Source of the DNA: Tychonema litorale BBK16
GTDB taxonomy: Bacteria; Cyanobacteriota; Cyanobacteriia; Cyanobacteriales; Microcoleaceae
Length of the DNA: 26,923 bases
Assembly: GCF_021648855.1 (NCBI RefSeq)
Contig: NZ_JAKJHX010000049.1
Coordinates: 8,408 to 35,330 of the forward strand
Direction of reading: 5' to 3'
In this document: positions 6,863 through 13,503 of the stretch, piece by piece
Layout of the letters: every line of letters starts with the position of its first letter
Position numbering within the stretch: the first letter of the stretch is position 1
Notes under the pieces: model-generated
Database searches by the model: none
Seen by the model: only the letters and a program-made list of their open reading frames with translations
What the model was told of the DNA's origin: nothing
Program-made: the position numbers and the translations under genes

Positions 6863-9631
6863 TTAATCGGAAAACGATCGCCCTAATTGCTGCAACCAAC
6901 ACTCAACATCAACCGCGAGGGTTTGACCCAATTCCAACAACTGTCGAATCACAGGCAACTCCCACCCGCTGTCTGAGTCAACGATATCCAAGCCAACGGG
7001 GTCGATCGCACTTTCGGTCGTCAAACCAGTTTGTCGTTGCAGCCAGCCCAGACACAGAGGGACAATTTGACTGTGCATCGAATCAAAATACAGTTCCTGC
7101 GATCGATCCAAACACAAACCCAGCCCCAGTCGATCGCCCACAGCAATCAAACGTTCAATACTGCGGATATCAACTTCCAACTCCACAGGAGACAACAGTG
7201 TCAAATCAGAACCCTCTTGCAGCAACGCTTTCAGAAACCGATAAATCACCCTTTCCAAAATGTGCCTGACTTCAGGAACCTTCAGCCAACAGCGGAGGTT
7301 GCTCGCTTCCGTCGAAATTGCCTCGATTTCCGCCAGCAGTGAGTCCGCGTCAGCCGTTTCCCGTTCCAGGGCCTTCGCCGCCGTCAAACAGCGGTGTCCC
7401 AAAGCTACTTCCGCCGCCACCTGCAATTCCACAGGTACGACCAACTCATCGCGGTGAAAGGCCATCATCACACCGTAATTTTCCCGGTAAACCTGAGTGT
7501 AAATTTGATCCAATCTGGTCAAATTTTCCTGACTTAGCAGTCGCACAATCCGGTGACGTTCTTCAGCGAACAAATCTCGTAAACTAAAGGACTGATCCCC
7601 AAATAGGCGAACCATTTCCAGAATGGCGTGGGCTGCTGAAGCTTCTTGCAAAACTCCGAACAGCCGTTCTTTCAGCATAGTGTAAGACCGATCGCTACCA
7701 AAAGGCTGAATACAGCAGTGGAAATCCCAGCCGCCAAGGTGGAATGCCGCAAACACAAACAGTTCTGTTTCTCGCGTAATTTCCGATGTTAACTGCAATT
7801 GACCTACAGCCAAAGTCATGGAACCCATCCGCTGTATCTGGAAATCTAGCCGCTGGGCCTGATAGCAGTAAACTCGTTGTTCGCGGGGATATTTGGCAAA
7901 CAGGGAACTGATGGCGTAGTGGGCTGCTACTTGTTTGAGGCTGACTTGGGCTGTGGTAACGAGTTGACGGTAAACTCCTGCCCCAGTTTGGAAGCATTCA
8001 ACATTACTTGGTGCTAAGTCAAGCCGATCGACAAAATCTTTTTCTAACTGGATACCGCTAACTTCCGCAGCTAATTCCACCGCCCTAGCTGCGTAGCGCA
8101 AAATCTGGACACCTTCGGGGCGAGATATTTCTTCAAAAAACCAGCCGCAGCTAGTGAACATTAACAGGGCGTGGCGCTGCATTTCCAGCAGTCGCAATGC
8201 GTCTACCTGTTCTGTCTCGTCTAGAGGGTGAATTTGATGTTTGGACAGGAAGTTATCAATATTGGCCTCGCTGCGATCGCCTATAACATCAATATATTCA
8301 TCTCGCGCCGCCCAGGGATCGCCAAATAACTTGCGCCCTGATTCTTCGTAAATGGGAATCAGTCGATCGCGCAGCCAATTCAAAGTATCGCGTAAAGGAC
8401 GACGCCATTTTTGGTGCCATCCGCCACCACCACCGCAACCACAATCATCTTGCCAGCGATCGACACCATGAGAACAACTCCAAGCCGTTACAGGTTTCAA
8501 TTCCACTTCCCAATCACTGGGATTTTCACTTAAATAGTGAGCAAAATTCGTCACAGTCCAACCACGGCGGGGAAACTCTTCCGTAAAGGCGTAGGCGAGA
8601 CATTTTTCCGTACTGTGTTTGTGATGTCCGAAAGTTTCGCCATCGGTGGCGACTGAGATTAACTGGGATTGTCGGTGATCTCCGCGCACTGCTTGACCCA
8701 AACGCCCCGCCAAATGGTTGCTGCTGCTGAGAACTTCGTTAAATCCCATATCTCGCGAGATCGGGCCATCGTAGAAAAAGATATCGATGTAGGGAGTATT
8801 AGTTGTCGCTTCAGAATTGCGCCCGTTTCCGCGACTTAAATTGTGACTGCTAATTGGGGAAAGTTCGTTGGAAACCGCCCATCGCAGTTCTGGTTTCAAG
8901 TAGCAGCGATAAGGCCGAGTTGGATCGATTTGACCGCCTCCGACTTCGTGCCATTCTGGATCGCCATTGACATCGCTAGGAAGGTGGCGACAGCGTTCGG
9001 CTTGGGAGGGGGCCAGGACGATAAAACGAATGCCTTCAGCCACCAAAACTTCGAGGGTGGCGTAGTCTACGGCGGTTTCGGCGAGCCACATTCCTTCGGG
9101 ATCGCGATCGAACCTGGAACGGAAATCGGCAACTCCCCAGCGAATTTGGGTGTGTTTGTCTCGCTCGTTGGCGAGGGGCATGATGATGTGATTGTATACT
9201 TGGGCGATCGCATTGCCATGACCATTGAGTCTTTGACAGCTTTTGCGATCGGCTTCCAGAATCCGTTGATAGACTTCCTCATCGTAGCGTTGCAGCCAAC
9301 TCATCAGAGTCGGGCCGATGTTGAAGCTGAGATATTCGTAGTTATTGACGATTCCTGCGACTTCACCGCGATCGTTCAGGATACGCGCAAAAGCGTTGGG
9401 GCGGTAGCACTCATTATCGATGCGTTCGTTCCAATCGTGGAACGGATGAGCACTACCTTGGCGCTCGATCGCATCCAGGTAAGGATTTTCGCGCGGTGGC
9501 TGGTAGAAGTGCCCGTGAACCGTCACGCACACTCCTGTAGCTGTTGCTGCCATATTTTGAGTTCCAGTCGTTACTTCCCCTTGATCGGAGAAAGTGAGCT
9601 GATCGGATTGAGTTTGAGCAATGGAAACCAT
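6863..9631 (-). CDS. GH57 family glycoside hydrolase with DUF3536-type C-terminal region
   Basis: This 922-aa retaining alpha-glucan-type glycosidase has a GH57 barrel in the N-terminal half. HGHFYQPPRENP (39-50) is the first conserved GH57 motif. PEGMWLAETAVD (178-189) holds the expected nucleophile Glu185. FFYDGP (285-290) and VATDGETFGHHKH (327-339) follow, with Asp330 at the position of the family acid/base. CSHGVDRWQDDCGCGGGGGW (386-405) is typical of the DUF3536-containing branch. The C-terminal half (about 440-922) is helical and matches the DUF3536 architecture in length. No signal peptide is present, so it should act in the cytoplasm, plausibly on glycogen or a malto-oligosaccharide; the substrate is not shown by the sequence. 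The first 30 residues look unstructured, so the internal Met27 is an alternative start. Opposite-strand ORFs within it, including one of 270 aa, are shadows. Confidence 0.9.
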   Translation of the reverse strand: MVSIAQTQSDQLTFSDQGEVTTGTQNMAATATGVCVTVHGHFYQPPRENPYLDAIERQGSAHPFHDWNERIDNECYRPNAFARILNDRGEVAGIVNNYEYLSFNIGPTLMSWLQRYDEEVYQRILEADRKSCQRLNGHGNAIAQVYNHIIMPLANERDKHTQIRWGVADFRSRFDRDPEGMWLAETAVDYATLEVLVAEGIRFIVLAPSQAERCRHLPSDVNGDPEWHEVGGGQIDPTRPYRCYLKPELRWAVSNELSPISSHNLSRGNGRNSEATTNTPYIDIFFYDGPISRDMGFNEVLSSSNHLAGRLGQAVRGDHRQSQLISVATDGETFGHHKHSTEKCLAYAFTEEFPRRGWTVTNFAHYLSENPSDWEVELKPVTAWSCSHGVDRWQDDCGCGGGGGWHQKWRRPLRDTLNWLRDRLIPIYEESGRKLFGDPWAARDEYIDVIGDRSEANIDNFLSKHQIHPLDETEQVDALRLLEMQRHALLMFTSCGWFFEEISRPEGVQILRYAARAVELAAEVSGIQLEKDFVDRLDLAPSNVECFQTGAGVYRQLVTTAQVSLKQVAAHYAISSLFAKYPREQRVYCYQAQRLDFQIQRMGSMTLAVGQLQLTSEITRETELFVFAAFHLGGWDFHCCIQPFGSDRSYTMLKERLFGVLQEASAAHAILEMVRLFGDQSFSLRDLFAEERHRIVRLLSQENLTRLDQIYTQVYRENYGVMMAFHRDELVVPVELQVAAEVALGHRCLTAAKALERETADADSLLAEIEAISTEASNLRCWLKVPEVRHILERVIYRFLKALLQEGSDLTLLSPVELEVDIRSIERLIAVGDRLGLGLCLDRSQELYFDSMHSQIVPLCLGWLQRQTGLTTESAIDPVGLDIVDSDSGWELPVIRQLLELGQTLAVDVECWLQQLGRSFSD

Positions 9632-9962
9632 TCGATCGAATCCTCAAGTAGTTAAAGACAAGAAAAACCGCAAAATTAATTACAGAAACTATAGACAGCA
9701 GGCATTTCAGCGTAAGGCTTCTGTCGGGGGCTAATTTTTGGTAAACAAATTTTGATACATCTGTAGTAGTAGTGTGGGCAAAGCATTCGTTCCGAGATGG
9801 CAATCATAGATCCCTGGGTTTTTCCGCAAATGCTTTGGTGTTGAGTTAGTTAAAAAATGTACTGTTCCTGCTTTCTGGCACTTTCGACCCATTTCAGGTT
9901 AGTGCTTGCAAGACTGTTGATGGCGTTTTTATTTACATGGCTGGATCTTAAAGTATAAACAC
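9632..9962. other. Non-coding stretch with an inverted repeat
   Basis: No credible gene is seen here. The main structure is a perfect 9-bp inverted repeat, CAAAGCATT (9779-9787) and AATGCTTTG (9829-9837), around a 41-nt spacer. It is similar to CAAAGCATT-ended palindromes I associate with cyanobacterial miniature elements. The part next to 9632 should contain the GH57 promoter, but no convincing -10/-35 pair was identified. Confidence 0.5.
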
Positions 9963-10202
9963 CTAAATTGCAAGGTTCTGCCGCAAAAATTTAATATTTG
10001 GGATATGGATTTTGGCGGTTGTGGAGATTGGTTTAACGCCAGATCGATTGATATAATAAGGGTTTGGGCCGAGTTTTGCAAAATATTCTAAGTACCAGTT
10101 CCCTAAGTCCTGGAGGAGTTGCGCCAGTTGTGCGATCGGGGGCAGATTTGCTGCAAATGTACTTTCCAGAAGAGATGTAACCCATGATGTTTGGCTGCCC
10201 AA
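9963..10202 (-). CDS. Possible small protein or gene fragment
   Basis: A 79-codon frame starts at a TTG (10202), preceded two codons upstream by an in-frame TAG. The translation reads as protein-like: a helical LPPIAQLAQLLQDLGNWYLE segment, then GPNPYYINRSG and a basic tail. Codon use resembles neighbouring genes. There is no ribosome-binding site, no ATG and no recognised family. It could be a real small gene cotranscribed with the 47-aa ORF that ends 53 nt upstream, or the tail of a gene that has lost its 5' part. Confidence 0.35.
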   Translation of the reverse strand: MGSQTSWVTSLLESTFAANLPPIAQLAQLLQDLGNWYLEYFAKLGPNPYYINRSGVKPISTTAKIHIPNIKFLRQNLAI

Positions 10203-10255
10203 GGTGCTCTAAGGTGAGATTCGGGTGAAGGATTTAGAGAACTTAGCTAGAAATA

Positions 10256-10399
10256 TCAGGAACCTGCACCATCATTTTTTAGATGTACCGTCTTTTCAAA
10301 CTTGATTGGTTCACGTTTTGGAGGTTTTGGAGGTTTTGAAGGTTCTTCTTTTTTTTGAGAAGTATTAGATTTTTGCTGATCTGCTGAATTATTAGACAT
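10256..10399 (-). CDS. 47-aa Lys/Pro-rich hydrophilic small protein
   Basis: An ATG-started frame codes for a 47-residue product, rich in polar residues at the N-terminus (MSNNSADQQKSNTSQ). A Lys/Glu/Pro core follows (KKEEPSKPPKPPKREPIKF) and then a short tail (EKTVHLKNDGAGS). It has no hydrophobic segment and is probably disordered and basic. Its DNA holds tandem (GGAGGTTTT)-type units, which give the PPK repeats. The start codon lies inside the start region of the plus-strand trio (the two genes diverge and overlap by 2 nt if the ATG at 10398 is used). No Shine-Dalgarno precedes it. The even codon structure and ATG argue for a gene; the low complexity argues for caution. Function unknown. 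Confidence 0.45.
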   Translation of the reverse strand: MSNNSADQQKSNTSQKKEEPSKPPKPPKREPIKFEKTVHLKNDGAGS

Positions 10400-10421
10400 G
10401 GAGGTTTCTTTGAGTAATAAT
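10388..10421. promoter_or_regulatory. Dyad over divergent starts, with a GGAGG ribosome-binding site
   Basis: ATTATTA (10388-10394) and TAATAAT (10415-10421) form perfect 7-bp arms 20 nt apart. The interval holds the ATG of the minus-strand 47-aa ORF (10397-10399), the sequence GGAGG (10400-10404) and a plus-strand TTG (10410-10412). GGAGG lies 5 nt before the TTG, which is close to ideal spacing and decides the start of the plus-strand gene. The dyad could be an operator or an RNA fold that couples the two starts; it is also simply A/T-rich. Confidence 0.45.
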
Positions 10422-10931
10422 GAATGTAATCCCAATATAACGCTAATTTACCAATACGCAGAGCAGGCATTAAAAGATTTAGAGTTGAGTAGCAATAGGC
10501 TTAATACAAAACTAGGTGTAGTGCTGGGATTTGATGCAGCTCTAATCCGTTTTTTCTCAGGCTTGCCAGATCGTTCGATTGAAGTAAGTATTGATCCCTT
10601 TGATATTTCTTTGGAGTGTAATTTGTGTTTATTATTAAAATCCTTAAGTTACCTTGCTTTAATGATTTCTTTGATTTATTGTTTCTTGGGATTTAAGCCA
10701 CAAACAGCAGGTAAAATATTTTTGCCAGAAGAATTACTCGAAAAATGCCTTGACATATCAGAGGAAGACTATAAACTCTCAATTATAGAAAACTGGAATC
10801 AATCAATCAAGGAATTGGCGAAAAATAGAGACAAAACATCAGATTTGTTTAAAGGGGCTATCTGCACACTCATAGGCGCTGCAATTTTGTCAGCTATTGA
10901 CGTAGTTTTATCCTCCTTCTTAGTCAAGTAA
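10410..10931 (+). CDS. Two-TM membrane protein, first gene of a three-gene module
   Basis: I start this 173-aa protein at the TTG at 10410, because GGAGG lies 5 nt before it; the in-frame ATG at 10398 overlaps that site. Residues 1-50 form a helical region ending in a moderately hydrophobic LGVVLGFDAALIRFF. Two strong membrane segments follow at about 72-95 (LCLLLKSLSYLALMISLIYC) and 149-171 (AICTLIGAAILSAIDVVLSS). An acidic soluble loop of about 50 residues lies between them (LPEELLEKCLDISEEDYKL region). The protein ends almost directly after the last helix. I do not recognise the family. The layout recalls small 2-TM proteins that act as membrane-disrupting partners of cytosolic sensors in defence modules, but that is inference. 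The next gene begins 27 nt downstream on the same strand. Confidence 0.75.
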   Translation: MSNNECNPNITLIYQYAEQALKDLELSSNRLNTKLGVVLGFDAALIRFFSGLPDRSIEVSIDPFDISLECNLCLLLKSLSYLALMISLIYCFLGFKPQTAGKIFLPEELLEKCLDISEEDYKLSIIENWNQSIKELAKNRDKTSDLFKGAICTLIGAAILSAIDVVLSSFLVK

Positions 10932-10958
10932 ACTACAAAATAGGAAGAGGATTAATTA

Positions 10959-11456
10959 ATGGACATCAATCAACAAAAAGAACAATTCAGCAACATCTAC
11001 CTGCAAGGCGTCACCACAGTTGCCGGCTATTCCCTCTACAAACCATCGGTAGACGATGACAGCGTAGACTGGGGAATAGCAGCCAAAGGCGGAACAGGCC
11101 CCATCAGAGCACCCCGCTTAGAATTGCAGTTAAAATCTACATCAAGAGATATTCAAGATGATAACTCCATCCGTTACCCCCTTAAACTCAAAAACTACGA
11201 TGACTTAAGAATGGATAACTTTGCCATTCCCAGAATTTTAGTTGTCGTTTTAATCCCCGAAAAAGTAGAAGACTGGTTAACTCAGTCAGAAACAGAACTC
11301 TGCATCAGAAACTGTGGATATTGGATATCGCTGCGAGGGAAACCAAAAACACAAAACACAACCGCTGTCACCGCCACCATCCCCAGAACCAACCAATTTA
11401 CAGTCGCCGCCCTTCACTCAATTATGGAGGGAATTAGCCAAGGAGTCCAACCATGA
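10959..11456 (+). CDS. DUF4365 domain protein, predicted PD-(D/E)XK-like nuclease
   Basis: The 165-aa product matches the DUF4365 pattern throughout. It opens with QQKEQFSNIYLQGV, then VDDDSVDWGIAA (31-42) and RLELQLKST (53-61), followed by an IPRILVVVLIP strand near 90-99. Asp37 and the Q57-L-K59 triplet can be read as the Asp and QxK of a restriction-endonuclease fold of the Mrr type; no activity has been shown for this family as far as I know. The ribosome-binding site is good (GGAAGAGG about 8 nt before ATG). It shares a 4-nt ATGA overlap with the next gene, so the two are translationally coupled. It lies 27 nt after the membrane-protein gene. Paired with this partner, DUF4365 is, as I recall, widespread in bacteria without an assigned role. 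Confidence 0.82.
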   Translation: MDINQQKEQFSNIYLQGVTTVAGYSLYKPSVDDDSVDWGIAAKGGTGPIRAPRLELQLKSTSRDIQDDNSIRYPLKLKNYDDLRMDNFAIPRILVVVLIPEKVEDWLTQSETELCIRNCGYWISLRGKPKTQNTTAVTATIPRTNQFTVAALHSIMEGISQGVQP

Positions 11457-11995
11457 AAGTTACCATAAAAGATAGCCAAACCCTCGACACAATAGACTTA
11501 AATAAACTCAGAACTTACTTACAAACTCACGGCTGGCATGAAGACCAACCTTTTTTAGACAATGCCATACTTTGGCATAAGTCAGCAGCCGACGGAGAAG
11601 AATTAGAAATATTGCTACCTAATCGGGAAAATCTCGGAGATTACGCAGCCCGCATCCGCGAGGCAATCCAAACCCTAGAAAATGCCGAAAATCGCCCCCA
11701 AGTTGAAATCTTAAGTGAATTAATTAGCAGTATTCCCAACACCATCATCCAGGGAATTGTGATGCAAATCCATACCCCAAATGCCCACAAATTAAGTGGT
11801 GAGATTACTCTCCTAGGCCTTGTTGCTGACAAATTGCGTAAAATTAAAACCTCACTCGGAGACAAAGATTATATCCTCGCTATCAAGGCTTATCAAGAAC
11901 GCTTACCTATTCTTTGTACGGGCGACTTAATCAAAGATGACAACGCCTTCACTCTCAAAAATCCCCGTAATTTAACCGTCGATGAATTGTGGTAA
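11453..11995 (+). CDS. Conserved partner of the DUF4365 protein, unknown function
   Basis: The 180-aa protein begins MKVTIKDSQTLDTIDLNKLR, followed by an HGWHEDQPFLDNAILWHK segment, and then EELEILLPNRENLGDYAARI at about 49-68 and RPQVEILSELISSIP at about 81-95. The C-terminal half is alpha/beta (IIQGIVMQIHTPNAH, then GEITLLGLVADKLRKI, then LPILCTGDLIKDD). I recall proteins with the same word order (MKVTI..., LP..R.L.DYA.R, E.R.Q.EIL..L) next to DUF4365 genes in many bacteria. No catalytic motif is evident. The ATGA overlap with the preceding gene argues for a fixed stoichiometry, for example an inhibitor, sensor or structural partner of the nuclease-like protein. It ends 28 nt from the convergent alpha/beta hydrolase gene. 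Confidence 0.75.
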   Translation: MKVTIKDSQTLDTIDLNKLRTYLQTHGWHEDQPFLDNAILWHKSAADGEELEILLPNRENLGDYAARIREAIQTLENAENRPQVEILSELISSIPNTIIQGIVMQIHTPNAHKLSGEITLLGLVADKLRKIKTSLGDKDYILAIKAYQERLPILCTGDLIKDDNAFTLKNPRNLTVDELW

Positions 11996-12023
11996 AACTA
12001 ACAGAGTTTGTCGAATATCTGTA

Positions 12024-12839
12024 TTAAACACCTTCCAAACAGAGATCGAGTTCCCTCGCAAAGGCTTCCGGTGCATCCAGCATCAGCCAATGTCCAGTAT
12101 CGCCGATCGCAATTGATGTCAATGCAGGACGCAGGATGTGGAGGCTGAATGGCCAAGCGTTTGAGGGAGCAATAATCGCGTGGGCGCGGGTTCCTGGGGC
12201 TGCTAGGTAGCGATCGAGCGCATTGACCGCTTCAAAGGCAAACATCCCGCGATACATTCCTAGCAGCCGATCGCGCCCAGTTGCAGCCAAATTAGCCAGA
12301 ATGCGATCGCGCGTATCCGCAGTGCTTCCCGTTAGCGCATCGTTGAAGCCCGCTTCCACCGCACCCCGCCAATCCTCCGTCTCCAGCGCCCTCTGGAAGG
12401 GAACTAGCTGTGTCTCATGTACCTCTGGGGGGACTTTGGTAAAGTCTCCCGGCGGGTCTACCAGGATTAACTGTGCAATGCGGTGCGGTGCGATCGCGCC
12501 TACTGCAAGAGCAATACAAGCACCGAAACTGTTTCCGACGATCGCAACTCGATCGATCTTCAACTCATCCAGCACCGCCAAAACATCCGCTGCACAAGAG
12601 ACAGGGGCATAATTGCCATCCTCCGGCGCTGCGGAATCGCCATGTCCCCGTACATCCAGGGCGATCGCCCGTCGGGTACTCCCAATACGTGCCAACTGCG
12701 GCTCCCATACCCTCGCAGAAAGAACCATACCGTGTACAAATACCACCGGTACAGCCTCCGATTCCTCAGTCGTCACAGGGGCGCTAGCTTCGAGAATGTG
12801 AATAGGCCCGATCGGTCCTTTGATAATTGTCGATCGCAT
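12024..12839 (-). CDS. Alpha/beta-fold hydrolase
   Basis: The 271-aa protein has an alpha/beta hydrolase fold: VVFVHG oxyanion loop at 32-37, RGHGDS at 64-69, nucleophile elbow GNSFGA with Ser104 (102-107), and GDTGHWLMLDAPEAF with His250. The usual acid after beta strand 7 is not obvious: the AIIAPSNAWP segment (221-230) has no Asp where many relatives have one. Asp128 at the end of strand 6 (LILVDPPGD) is an alternative acid, as in some family members. The substrate is unknown; an esterase, lipase or C-C hydrolase is possible. It starts 8 nt after the Uma2-family gene on the same strand and is probably cotranscribed. The coding sequence is visibly GC-richer (many GCG/CGC/CTG codons) than its neighbours, which may mean a transferred origin. 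Confidence 0.85.
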   Translation of the reverse strand: MRSTIIKGPIGPIHILEASAPVTTEESEAVPVVFVHGMVLSARVWEPQLARIGSTRRAIALDVRGHGDSAAPEDGNYAPVSCAADVLAVLDELKIDRVAIVGNSFGACIALAVGAIAPHRIAQLILVDPPGDFTKVPPEVHETQLVPFQRALETEDWRGAVEAGFNDALTGSTADTRDRILANLAATGRDRLLGMYRGMFAFEAVNALDRYLAAPGTRAHAIIAPSNAWPFSLHILRPALTSIAIGDTGHWLMLDAPEAFARELDLCLEGV

Positions 12840-12847
12840 AAAATCTG

Positions 12848-13444
12848 CTATTTTTGGAGTGCCTGCTGAAAAGTCTTAACTGCATCAACATGATTCACCA
12901 TATTAATGCAACGTAACAACAAATCCAGATCGATTCCTTTCACCTCCTCACTACTAGAAACCTTTTCATAATGAAGTGCATCGCCCTCTCCCCGCAGGTG
13001 ATAAACTTCTAATAATCCGTCTTCCCAAAACCATACTTCAGGAATTTTCAGTCGCTTGTATGCCTCTAGCTTGTCAATACCGCCACTGGAAAACACGATC
13101 TCGATCGCCAAATCGGGTAGCCTGCGACCAGGAGCAAGTTTATAAGATTTATCGGCCTCTCGCTTAACTTTTCCTGTTTCACTTTCTAGAGTCATTGAGC
13201 CAGTTGGAGTAAAGTCAAACCCCGCCATCAGCAGGTAAAGCTCCAACAATGCACCAATTCTTTCTTTAACGGTTTCGTGGGGTTCTCCAGGCATTAGTTT
13301 AATCTCCAAAATTCCATCCAGGAAAGAAAGTCGATATCCTGGACTGTCTAACAATTGCTCAACTGCTTTGAACTCTCTCCAAGTGAGTCCCTTAAACAAA
13401 AGGGGTGATTCCTTTCTGGGTGGTGCGATGGTTGCTGTAGTCAT
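12848..13444 (-). CDS. Uma2-family (DUF820) PD-(D/E)XK nuclease-like protein
   Basis: This 198-aa protein belongs to the Uma2 group, which is greatly expanded in cyanobacteria. Typical marks are LTWREFKAVEQL at 20-31, YRLSFLDGILEIKLMPGEPH at 37-56, EADKSYKL at 96-103, PDLAIEIVFSSGG at 110-122 with candidate metal ligands Asp111 and Glu115, then K125 in IDKLEAYKRL and IPEVWFWEDG at 134-143. The fold is a restriction-endonuclease type. Cellular function is unknown; many copies may derive from mobile elements. The ATG is preceded by GGAG about 6 nt away. It lies 59 nt after the nearest kinase stop and 8 nt before the alpha/beta hydrolase gene, all on the minus strand. Confidence 0.88.
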   Translation of the reverse strand: MTTATIAPPRKESPLLFKGLTWREFKAVEQLLDSPGYRLSFLDGILEIKLMPGEPHETVKERIGALLELYLLMAGFDFTPTGSMTLESETGKVKREADKSYKLAPGRRLPDLAIEIVFSSGGIDKLEAYKRLKIPEVWFWEDGLLEVYHLRGEGDALHYEKVSSSEEVKGIDLDLLLRCINMVNHVDAVKTFQQALQK

Positions 13445-13503
13445 TTCATTCTCCAGTCTATTTCCAGATGAGAAGCGATCGGGTTGGGACGGCGATTTGT
13501 TTA

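Noticed and set aside
8843..9655. 270-aa plus-strand open frame
   Set aside because: It lies fully antisense to the GH57 gene, whose motifs are unmistakable; composition and lack of any recognisable domain fit a shadow frame.
10279..10470. 63-aa minus-strand frame over the trio start
   Set aside because: It is out of frame with the better 47-aa ORF, runs through poly-Lys/Leu-Gln-Asn slippage sequence and overlaps the membrane-protein gene.
11453..11995. Classical toxin-antitoxin reading of the DUF4365 pair
   Set aside because: The order, sizes (165 and 180 aa) and lack of a DNA-binding domain in either product do not match known type II pairs; left as an open partner relationship.
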